The notes below the pieces were generated by a model. That model had not been told where the DNA came from, ran no database searches, and saw nothing but the letters and a program-made list of their open reading frames with translations. From assembly GCA_947178465.1 (NCBI GenBank), contig CAMWYL010000221.1, positions 1 through 5,691 of the forward strand: a DNA stretch of 5,691 bases. The letters are read 5' to 3'. Origin of the DNA: an uncultured Lachnospiraceae bacterium. GTDB lineage: Bacteria > Bacillota > Clostridia > Lachnospirales > Lachnospiraceae. Positions within the stretch are counted from its first letter, which is position 1, and every line of letters begins with the position of its first letter. The translations under genes and the position numbers were made by a program. Of this stretch, positions 1 through 5,264 are shown in pieces.

Positions 1-2
1 TT

Positions 3-173
3 TTAAGCCTTATCGCCGGCTTTTCCGATGCTTTTGTCGATTATTACACAATCGGAGAGCTTACATGGAGCATCAACATTGTCGGATTGATTACCGGCAT
101 GGCGATTTACTGTATTGCCTTAATCTTTGACTATGGCTGCGACCTGCAGCGGCAATCGGATGAAACGTTGTGA
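3..173 (+). CDS. DUF2975 membrane protein, C-terminal end (partial)
   Basis: This is the last 56 codons of a gene whose start lies left of the window; the frame is open from the edge to a TGA at 171-173. The translation has one hydrophobic stretch (about residues 28-45 of the fragment, beginning INIVGLITGMAIYCIALIF) followed by a short polar tail ending LQRQSDETL. From memory, a tail of the form 'lQ.eSDETL' right after the last membrane helix is typical of DUF2975 proteins, small four-helix membrane proteins of unknown function. These are commonly encoded directly upstream of a short Cro/XRE regulator, which is the arrangement here. The family assignment rests on this tail and on the next gene; the rest of the protein cannot be seen. 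The function is unknown. Confidence 0.8.
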   Translation, partial: LSLIAGFSDAFVDYYTIGELTWSINIVGLITGMAIYCIALIFDYGCDLQRQSDETL

Positions 174-176
174 TTC

Positions 177-223
177 GTATAAAAAAAATCGTCGCTCGGC
201 AGCGACGATATAATGATTTATAC
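177..223. repeat. Nested inverted repeat between the DUF2975 and regulator genes
   Basis: An inner perfect 9-bp stem (ATCGTCGCT at 188-196, AGCGACGAT at 201-209) with a 4-nt loop CGGC is enclosed by a second 7-bp inverted repeat (GTATAAA at 177-183, TTTATAC at 217-223). Read on the - strand, the inner hairpin is followed by a run of eight T, which is the form of an intrinsic terminator, but no - strand gene precedes it for more than 1.4 kb. Read on the + strand, no U-run follows, so it should not be a strong terminator of the DUF2975 mRNA. It may act as an mRNA structure that sets the relative yield of the two genes, as an operator for the XRE protein, or as a block to antisense transcription. 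The role is inferred only. Confidence 0.5.
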
Positions 224-246
224 TGTCGCAATTTCCTATATGATAA

Positions 247-253
247 GAAAGGA
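247..253 (+). promoter_or_regulatory. Ribosome binding site of the small XRE regulator
   Basis: GAAAGGA lies 12 nt before the ATG at 266. The spacing is slightly long, but the site is only about 1 nt from the alternative ATG at 254, which makes that start unlikely. This supports starting the protein at 266 (MPIIMRLDRV). Confidence 0.45.
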
Positions 254-265
254 ATGGTTCTTGAA

Positions 266-487
266 ATGCCGATCATTATGAGACTGGACAGAGTTATGGC
301 AGACAGGAAAATGTCGCTAAAGGAGCTGTCAGAAAAAGTAGGTGTCGCAAATGTCAATCTGTCAAAAATAAAGACGGGAAAAATCAGCGCCATCCGGTTC
401 TCTACCTTGGAGGCCATCTGTGATATACTGGACTGCCAGCCCGGAGATATTCTGGAATACCAACGAGAGGAGAAACAAACGGAATGA
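266..487 (+). CDS. Small Cro/C1-type (XRE) helix-turn-helix regulator
   Basis: This 73-residue protein is almost entirely one XRE DNA-binding domain. The HTH core spans about residues 15-60: LKELSEKVGVANVNLSKIKTG holds the turn and recognition helix, followed by IRFSTLEAICDILDCQPGDI. It resembles the YozG-like single-domain regulators paired with DUF2975 proteins, which end in 'CQPGDILEY' plus a short charged tail, as here. The reading frame is open further upstream, back to a GTG at 170. That extension would run through the inverted repeat, looks nothing like the family and lacks a good ribosome site, so ATG 266 is preferred. The gene follows the DUF2975 gene by 92 nt and overlaps the next gene by 4 nt (ATGA). 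The DNA targets are unknown; autoregulation is plausible. Confidence 0.88.
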   Translation: MPIIMRLDRVMADRKMSLKELSEKVGVANVNLSKIKTGKISAIRFSTLEAICDILDCQPGDILEYQREEKQTE

Positions 488-783
488 AAATTTTGGGACT
501 GATCTGTATCATACTATATGCCGCTCTAATGCTGTTCGCGCTGGTTCACGCAAAAATGAAATCGCTCAGCATTGCCGTCGGATGCTTTCTGCTTTTCGCA
601 TATGTCCTTTTGCGGATATTTTGGAAAAACAATTTTATCGTACTTTTAATCATCGGAATGCTTGCAATATCCCTCGGTACGCTTCTAAACGGTATCCGGC
701 AAAATAATGTTCATATCCTGCATCACCTGATTCGTCTCGTTGTCGAAGCAATCCTTGTCGCCCTGTGTCTGTTCGGCGCATAG
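484..783 (+). CDS. Small integral membrane protein of unknown function (99 aa)
   Basis: I do not recognise a named family. The 99-residue product is strongly hydrophobic, with about four predicted membrane segments: residues 2-22, 27-46, 50-70 and 79-98. Short polar or basic links separate them, including a His-rich stretch (QNNVHILHHLIR, about 73-84) before the last helix. There is no cleavable signal peptide and no catalytic motif. The start ATG overlaps the stop of the XRE gene (ATGA at 484-487), with AGAGGAG at 466-472 as ribosome site, so translation is probably coupled to the regulator. The overlap suggests the protein works with the regulator, perhaps as a membrane partner or as an output of the same response. 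That role is inference from position only. Confidence 0.78.
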   Translation: MKILGLICIILYAALMLFALVHAKMKSLSIAVGCFLLFAYVLLRIFWKNNFIVLLIIGMLAISLGTLLNGIRQNNVHILHHLIRLVVEAILVALCLFGA

Positions 784-809
784 CAACCATCTGCAAAAGA
801 TGCTCACAG

Positions 810-830
810 GCAGCGTTTGTCAAACGCTGC
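810..830 (+). repeat. Perfect 10-bp inverted repeat after the small membrane gene
   Basis: GCAGCGTTTG (810-819) and CAAACGCTGC (821-830) are exact reverse complements around a single base, so in RNA the stem would close with a loop of 3-5 nt. It begins 26 nt after the stop of the 99-residue membrane protein. The bases after it (TTATGCGTTG) are not a U-run. It is therefore more likely the first of two stacked 3'-end hairpins, or a 3' stabilising structure, than a terminator by itself. Confidence 0.5.
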
Positions 831-835
831 TTATG

Positions 836-867
836 CGTTGTGCCGCTTTGCAACACAGCGTTGTTTT
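836..867 (+). terminator. Probable intrinsic terminator of the DUF2975-XRE-membrane protein unit
   Basis: CGTTGTG (836-842) can pair with CACAGCG (854-860), with one G-U pair, around an 11-nt loop, and TTGTTTT follows at 861-867. It lies 53 nt after the last + strand stop and just after the perfect hairpin at 810-830. The stem is modest and the T-tract is interrupted by a G, so termination may be incomplete. Some readthrough into the next + strand gene (956) is possible. Confidence 0.45.
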
Positions 868-927
868 ACTTTCAAGGCAAGGCCTGATACGATAAAGACA
901 GCTTAAGCTGACGACAAAAGGTATAAA
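865..927 (+). promoter_or_regulatory. Possible promoter and operator of the XRE-FlhA-like gene
   Basis: Two weak promoter readings exist. TTTACT (865-870) and TACGAT (888-893) are 17 bp apart and each match the consensus at four of six bases. TATAAA (922-927) is a better -10 box but has no recognisable -35 at 16-18 bp. A perfect 12-bp palindrome, CAGCTTAAGCTG (899-910), sits between the two -10 boxes, where a repressor such as the downstream XRE protein could bind. All of this is inference from sequence form. Confidence 0.3.
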
Positions 928-936
928 CTGCTATCA

Positions 937-948
937 GAAAGGAAGGGG
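937..948 (+). promoter_or_regulatory. Ribosome binding site that supports a TTG start at 956
   Basis: The purine-rich run GAAAGGAAGGGG ends 7 nt before TTG at 956. No ATG lies in this frame near the beginning of the HTH domain, and the protein read from the TTG (MENQIGNVISQYR) begins where XRE proteins normally begin. The unusual TTG start is therefore well supported. Confidence 0.65.
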
Positions 949-955
949 TATCAAA

Positions 956-1402
956 TTGGAAAATCAAATTGGAAATGTAATCAGCCAATACAGGCAAAAC
1001 CAGAAGATGACACAGGAGGACTTTGCGTCGCGGTTAGGCGTAACGCCACAGGCCGTCAGCAAATGGGAGCGCGGAACCGGACTGCCCGATGTCTCGCTGC
1101 TTGGCGATATCTGCCGGCTGCTTCAAATAAGCGCCGATACACTCCTCGGTGTACAGACCTCGCCCATTATGGAAAATAACAACACGGTTTTTGAAAAGGA
1201 AATCCGCTCCGGCATCATTGCAGACCCGCTCGTTTTGGAATTTGGCTTGGAGCTTGTTCCCTGTGTTGTGGAGGGAATGAAAACGGATTTGATTTATCGG
1301 AAACGCAAGGAGCTTGCCGATATGACAGGAATGCTGATGCCGCTATTGCATATTCGCGACAATGTAACACTAAACGCGAGAGAATACCGCATGCTCAGCT
1401 AG
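956..1402 (+). CDS. XRE regulator fused to an FlhA-C-like domain, cut short by an in-frame TAG
   Basis: This is the 148-residue N-terminal part of a longer ancestral protein. Residues about 5-66 form a clear XRE HTH: MTQEDFASRLGVTPQAVSKW, then ERGTGLPDVSLLGDICRLL. After a short linker, residues 90-148 match the beginning of the cytoplasmic domain of FlhA/FHIPEP export proteins: PLVLEFGLELVPCVVEG, a basic helix, then MPLLHIRDNVTLNAREYRML. In FlhA the corresponding text is of the type 'PL.LE.G..LIPLVD ... P.IRIRDN..L.P.EY.I'. The frame then meets TAG at 1400-1402, in the middle of the domain. If expressed, the product would have an intact DNA-binding domain and half a second domain. It could still bind DNA, but it could equally be a dead fragment. 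The domain match is from memory, not from a search. Confidence 0.72.
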   Translation: MENQIGNVISQYRQNQKMTQEDFASRLGVTPQAVSKWERGTGLPDVSLLGDICRLLQISADTLLGVQTSPIMENNNTVFEKEIRSGIIADPLVLEFGLELVPCVVEGMKTDLIYRKRKELADMTGMLMPLLHIRDNVTLNAREYRMLS

Positions 1403-1714
1403 GACCGCGTTCTCTTTCAGGGAGAATAAACGCCTGACCCCGACGATGCGGAGGCAGGCTTTGAACGGAGCATGCAGCAGGTCTGTGACCAATGCAGACA
1501 GCATTATGATGAAATTCTAAACAAGCAGCTCGTAAAGACGCTCGTGGATAATGTCAAGGCACGCTATCCCGGCGTCGCAGACGGCCTGATACCGGAAAGA
1601 ATCAGCTATCTGACACTGGAAAGACATTTACAGAACATCATCCGCGAAAAAGGGAATATTCACGATTTCATTCATATTCTGGAGGAATTGGAAGATTCCT
1701 TACAACCTTCTTAA
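1403..1714 (+). pseudogene. Detached C-terminal part of the XRE-FlhA-like gene
   Basis: The frame of the upstream gene continues without a frameshift after the TAG. It gives DRVLFQGE, then a second stop (TAA at 1427-1429), then an open stretch to TAA at 1712-1714. The sequence from about 1466 (SMQQVCDQCRQHYDEIL, then KQLVKTLVDNVKARYPGVAD, then LERHLQNIIREKGNIHDFIH and ILEELED) follows the end of FlhA: an 'H..ELL.RQ.V..LL' helix, 'P.LV.ELIP..LSL..LQ.VLQNLL.E.V.IRDL..ILE.L'. An ATG at 1472 opens an 80-codon frame, but only GGAG two bases before it could serve as ribosome site. Independent translation is doubtful. The last 47 bp overlap the 3' end of mutY on the other strand. Confidence 0.72.
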
Positions 1715-2819
1715 AGGCTGTCGGAAGTGCGATTTCCTGCGCCAAGACCTCCGGACTTACCCATGTGAAGGGACTTTTATCGGATTTTTCCGTGAGAAGT
1801 CCCTCTTCTGCATCCTCCGCTGCCACGTTGCATTCAACAAGAAAGCAGCGCATATGCCACTCGATATGTGTAAAAATATGCTTCCTGTCCGGTATCTGTT
1901 CTATCCGTTCCAACGCTATTCCATGCCCCAAAAGCCACTGCGTCACCGCCGCCTCATCACAGTATCCCTCTATATTAGGAAGCTCCCACATTCCGGAAAG
2001 TACCCCCTCTTTGCTGCGTCTGTTGAGCGCGATATATCCGTGATGCCACAACACAAGCACCGTCTTTTCCTCAATTCTTCTCGCACGCTTTTTCTTCCTG
2101 ACAGGATAATTCAGCTGCGTGCCGCTCCGATATGCACCACAAAACACGCAGACAGGACACTCACCGCATTTTGGATTGCCATTTGGCACGCAGACCACCG
2201 CACCAAGCTCCATAATACTCTGTGTGAAATTTCCCCTCTCCTGCTGCGGATAGACCGCCCGCAACGCATCCGTTATCTGTCTGCGAAACTGTACATCCTG
2301 AATATCCCCTTCATCCTCCATGAGCCTCGTTATGACACGCAGGACATTGCCGTCCACCGCCGGCTCTGCCGCCTCAAACGCAATCGAAGCAATCGCGCCC
2401 GCCGTGTAAGGTCCGATTCCCGGGAGTCTTAGGATTTCCTCATAGCTCCGCGGAAAATGCCCCTCATAATCACGACAGATAATCTGCGCCGTCTTTTGCA
2501 GATTCCGAGCCCGGGAATAATAACCAAGCCCCTCCCAGAGCTTTAAAAGCTGCTCCTCCGGTGTCTGCGCAAGCGATTGAATATCCGGACAATATTGCAT
2601 AAACCGCTCATAATACGGAATCACCGCCTCCACCCGTGTCTGCTGCAGCATAATCTCAGATACCCATACGCGGTACGGAACCGCATCCGGAACCTCTTCC
2701 CAGCCTCCTTCAGAAGACTTAATGAGGTTTCTGTCCTGCCGCCACGGCAGCACACGGGCATGCTCCCGATACCAGTCCAAAAGCGGATTTACAATCTGTT
2801 CCAAGCTGTCTCTGTCCAT
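1668..2819 (-). CDS. mutY: Adenine DNA glycosylase MutY
   Basis: This base-excision-repair enzyme removes adenine mispaired with 8-oxoguanine. The 383 residues show the full layout. The catalytic Glu is E55 in VSEIMLQQTRVEAV. The helix-hairpin-helix is at 132-143 (LPGIGPYTAGAI), followed by the catalytic Asp D156 in VDGNVLRV. The [4Fe-4S] cysteines are C210, C218, C221 and C227, with an extra C224. A C-terminal MutT/NUDIX-like domain begins near 250 and includes GMWELPN (276-282) and FTH (316-318), equivalent to the FSH 8-oxoguanine-sensing loop. The first Cys spacing is X7, one longer than in E. coli; I recall this as common in Clostridia. About 20 residues (28-47) are inserted between LPWR and PYRVW. 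TAAGGAATAGGG before ATG 2819 supplies the ribosome site. The gene is last in the - strand unit, 10 nt after traX. Confidence 0.96.
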   Translation of the reverse strand: MDRDSLEQIVNPLLDWYREHARVLPWRQDRNLIKSSEGGWEEVPDAVPYRVWVSEIMLQQTRVEAVIPYYERFMQYCPDIQSLAQTPEEQLLKLWEGLGYYSRARNLQKTAQIICRDYEGHFPRSYEEILRLPGIGPYTAGAIASIAFEAAEPAVDGNVLRVITRLMEDEGDIQDVQFRRQITDALRAVYPQQERGNFTQSIMELGAVVCVPNGNPKCGECPVCVFCGAYRSGTQLNYPVRKKKRARRIEEKTVLVLWHHGYIALNRRSKEGVLSGMWELPNIEGYCDEAAVTQWLLGHGIALERIEQIPDRKHIFTHIEWHMRCFLVECNVAAEDAEEGLLTEKSDKSPFTWVSPEVLAQEIALPTAFKKVVRNLPIPPEYE

Positions 2820-2829
2820 TCCCTATTCC

Positions 2830-3570
2830 TTATGCCAATATACACCACTTCAGTATCCCCAGCACCAACAGATGTGCCGGATAAAATATATAAAAGAACC
2901 ATTTATGTACCGGCTTTTTACTGCCGCTCTCCCCATTATAAAGAAAATACAGCATAAGCGGCACAAGCGCCACACCAAGCTGGAAATACATGACCGCTGA
3001 ACCTTGTATGCAGCCTGTCACGATTACCAAAATCTGTGGCAGCAGGAAGGTAAGGCTGAATGCTGTCCATTTCGCCTTCGGCCTGTCCCGATATACATGG
3101 ACAAACAGACAACCCAATACATCCATAAAAGCCCAATCCCCTATACACGAAATCAGGCAAAGCAGTATCACACCGAGAACCTTAACCGGCTTTCTCCATC
3201 CGCTCTCCCAAAGCCTTATCGCCGTAAGACCAAGAAACAGTGTAAAAATCACGCTCTGCACGGGATGGAATGTGATTTCCCCCTGCGCATAATAAAACGG
3301 CAATTCGCCCTGCTCAAACAACACAAACGGAACCCATGAGATAAGCGCGAAAACGGCTAACCGCTTCTGATACTTCCCCACATTCCTCGTATAGCAATAC
3401 CCTTCCCCGACAAAATATGCCATCGTCGGCCCTGTCAGACGTCCGATAAAATGCATTATCTGTCCTAATACCGTGTTCATCGGCACAAACGCCCAAGCAA
3501 TATGGTCAATCAGCATTGCCGCTATCACCAGATACTTTATCTGATTTCTGTTCAAGGACAACTTCTTCAT
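2830..3570 (-). CDS. TraX family integral membrane protein
   Basis: This 246-residue polytopic membrane protein has about eight hydrophobic segments. Family landmarks are visible: MLIDHIAW near the N-terminus (D22, H23), HFIGRLTGPTMAYFVGEGY (40-58), and FFYIFYPAHLL near the C-terminus (H233). TraX of the F plasmid is needed for N-terminal acetylation of F pilin; chromosomal homologues in Firmicutes have no established substrate and are often described as conserved or acyltransferase-like membrane proteins. No pilin or conjugation gene is seen nearby, so pilin acetylation should not be assumed. The ATG overlaps the SulP stop (ATGA, 3567-3570). A GGAGG ribosome site lies 10 nt upstream, inside the end of the transporter gene, so translation is probably coupled. 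The mutY start follows after 10 nt. Confidence 0.88.
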   Translation of the reverse strand: MKKLSLNRNQIKYLVIAAMLIDHIAWAFVPMNTVLGQIMHFIGRLTGPTMAYFVGEGYCYTRNVGKYQKRLAVFALISWVPFVLFEQGELPFYYAQGEITFHPVQSVIFTLFLGLTAIRLWESGWRKPVKVLGVILLCLISCIGDWAFMDVLGCLFVHVYRDRPKAKWTAFSLTFLLPQILVIVTGCIQGSAVMYFQLGVALVPLMLYFLYNGESGSKKPVHKWFFYIFYPAHLLVLGILKWCILA

Positions 3571-5225
3571 GCCTGCGTAACCTCCGTTGCAAGCTGCATT
3601 GCACGCTCCAGCGCGTCATCAATGTGCGCACAGAAGTTCTCCTCCCCGATCTGCTGCGTAAAGCCCGCTTTATCCATAACCTTTCTGGGCTGTCCGTTCA
3701 CATGGGAGAAAATGATCTTTATCCCTTTTTTCTCATACTTTTCATAAAGCTGCTCCAGGGAGTGCATCGCCGTCGCGTCAATCGCATTCACACTGCGCAT
3801 TCTGAGAATCAGGCATTTCGTGTCCTCATTCACCGAAATTCTCAAAATCTTATCGGCTGCGGCAAAAAACATCGGCCCCGAAATCTCATAGACAAGCGTG
3901 TGCTCCGGTACAACTCTCAGGGAAATGCTGTCAGGATCCTCCTCATCATCAACATAGCGCCAGCCCTCCACCTCTGTCACCTCGCTCATGCGCTTCATAA
4001 ACAAAATCGCCGCAAGCAAAATGCCAACCTCAATCGCCACAACAAGGTCAAAAACAACCGTCAGGATAAAGGTAAGCACCAACACGATAATATCGCTCTT
4101 CGGTGAGGATTTGCACAGATTGACAAAAGCACGCCAACCGCACATATTGTAGGCTACCATAAACAGGATTGCCGCGATACACGGCATGGGAATCAGTGCC
4201 GCATAAGGCATCAAAATCACCAGAATCAATACCAGCGTGATTGCATGGACAATGCCCGCTATCGGTGTACGTCCGCCGTTCTTGATATTCGCCGCGGTTC
4301 TCGCAATGGCTCCCGTAGCAGGAATCCCGCCAAACAGCGCCGATCCGATATTCCCGATTCCCTGCGCAATCAACTCCATATTGGAGCGGTGCTTGGAATT
4401 AATCATACTGTCCGCCACCACGCAGGAAAGCAGGGACTCAATCGCCGCCAGAATCGCAATCGTAAAGGCATCCGGAATAATATCCCGAATATCCTTCATG
4501 GTAAACACCGGCATATGGAAGCTTGGCAGCTTGTTGCTGATCTCATACAAGTCCCCGATGGTATTGACCTTCATATGTAAAAGCTGCACCATCAGAATAC
4601 CCGCAATAACGGCCAGCAGCGACCCCGGGATGGTCTTGTTGATATACGGCCATATAATCAAAATGGCAAGACATACGATTCCGACCACCACCGCCTGCCA
4701 ATTGATGGTGGCGATATTATGTATCACTGCCTCAAGCTTCTCCATCGTCTCAATCGTGACCGTGCCTGCGGGGTATGTCAGCCCCAGAAAATCCTTGATC
4801 TGCCCAATCGCAATCGTTACCGCGATACCCGCCGTAAAGCCCGTCGTAATGGTATATGGAATATATTTAATCAGATTCCCCAGCCTGAAAAATCCCATTA
4901 CCACAAGAATTATTCCCGCAAGAACCGTTGCCAATATCAGCCCGTCCATCCCCTTTTGGGCGACAATTCCCGCGACAATCGTTGCAAACGCAGCAGTCGG
5001 TCCCGCAATCTGCACACGGCTTCCGCCAAAAAAGGAAATCAAAAAGCCCGCGATGATCGCCGTATAAATACCCTGCTCCGGTCCGACGCCCGATGCGAGC
5101 GCAAGCGCAATAGACAGCGGCAGCGCGATAATCGCAACGATAATACCTGCAATTACATCCTTAATGAACTGTTCCTTGGTGTATGTTTTCATAACAGAAA
5201 ACAGCTTTGGTTTTAATTTTTCCAT
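3567..5225 (-). CDS. SulP family (SLC26-like) anion transporter with C-terminal STAS domain
   Basis: This 552-residue inner-membrane transporter resembles the sulfate/bicarbonate/dicarboxylate permeases. The N-terminal family signature is present (FIKDVIAGIIVAIIALPLSI, then ALASGVGPEQGIYTAIIAG, about 20-60), followed by GGSRVQIAGPTAAF (67-80), the core anion-binding region. FGGIPATGAIARTAANIKNG is another conserved SulP stretch. About 10-14 membrane segments are followed by a cytoplasmic STAS domain (about 435-545) with D483 in NAIDATAMHSL. Sequence alone does not settle the substrate; sulfate, bicarbonate and small organic anions are all possible. The frame is open to ATG 5258, but ATG 5225 has an excellent ribosome site and gives a normal N-terminus. 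It lies 39 nt after the bile salt hydrolase gene with no visible terminator, and overlaps traX by 4 nt. Confidence 0.93.
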   Translation of the reverse strand: MEKLKPKLFSVMKTYTKEQFIKDVIAGIIVAIIALPLSIALALASGVGPEQGIYTAIIAGFLISFFGGSRVQIAGPTAAFATIVAGIVAQKGMDGLILATVLAGIILVVMGFFRLGNLIKYIPYTITTGFTAGIAVTIAIGQIKDFLGLTYPAGTVTIETMEKLEAVIHNIATINWQAVVVGIVCLAILIIWPYINKTIPGSLLAVIAGILMVQLLHMKVNTIGDLYEISNKLPSFHMPVFTMKDIRDIIPDAFTIAILAAIESLLSCVVADSMINSKHRSNMELIAQGIGNIGSALFGGIPATGAIARTAANIKNGGRTPIAGIVHAITLVLILVILMPYAALIPMPCIAAILFMVAYNMCGWRAFVNLCKSSPKSDIIVLVLTFILTVVFDLVVAIEVGILLAAILFMKRMSEVTEVEGWRYVDDEEDPDSISLRVVPEHTLVYEISGPMFFAAADKILRISVNEDTKCLILRMRSVNAIDATAMHSLEQLYEKYEKKGIKIIFSHVNGQPRKVMDKAGFTQQIGEENFCAHIDDALERAMQLATEVTQA

Positions 5226-5231
5226 GAAAAT

Positions 5232-5238
5232 CCCCCCT
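5232..5238 (-). promoter_or_regulatory. Ribosome binding site that sets the SulP start
   Basis: On the - strand, AGGGGGG ends 6 nt before the ATG at 5225. The upstream in-frame ATG at 5258 would place this G-run inside the coding sequence as Gly-Gly and has no comparable site, so the shorter protein is preferred. Confidence 0.7.
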
Positions 5239-5264
5239 AAAATGAAAATCGTGTACATTTACAG

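Noticed and set aside
217..244. Possible promoter TTTATA-16 bp-TATGAT before the small XRE gene
   Set aside because: Transcription would begin near 251, within the ribosome binding site, leaving no usable leader. Cotranscription with the DUF2975 gene is simpler.
170..265. N-terminal extension of the XRE regulator from GTG 170
   Set aside because: The added 32 residues run through the hairpin and are unlike known small XRE regulators. ATG 266 gives the expected family length and has a ribosome site.
91..417. - strand open frame of 108 codons opposite DUF2975 and XRE genes
   Set aside because: It is antisense to two well-supported genes and runs through the inverted repeat, with no family resemblance.
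1400..1429. Stop-codon recoding (for example pyrrolysine or selenocysteine) in the XRE-FlhA-like gene
   Set aside because: One stop is TAG and the other TAA, neither suits selenocysteine, and pyrrolysine would explain only the TAG. Simple gene decay is more economical.
1854..2432. + strand open frame of 192 codons opposite mutY
   Set aside because: It is antisense to conserved MutY motifs, and its Arg/His/Pro-rich product without domain features is typical of a shadow frame.
3516..4106. + strand open frame of 196 codons opposite the end of SulP
   Set aside because: It lies across the STAS domain and the SulP-TraX junction on the other strand, and shows no ribosome site or family signal.
4237..5067. 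Long + strand open frame (276 codons) opposite the SulP gene
   Set aside because: It is antisense to a clear transporter gene and its hydrophobic, Ile/Ala/Pro-rich content mirrors the membrane-protein codons. It has no ribosome site and no recognisable domain.
5226..5258. Longer SulP start at ATG 5258
   Set aside because: The added residues (MYTIFILGGIF) are encoded by the ribosome binding site region of the ATG at 5225, which has ideal spacing.
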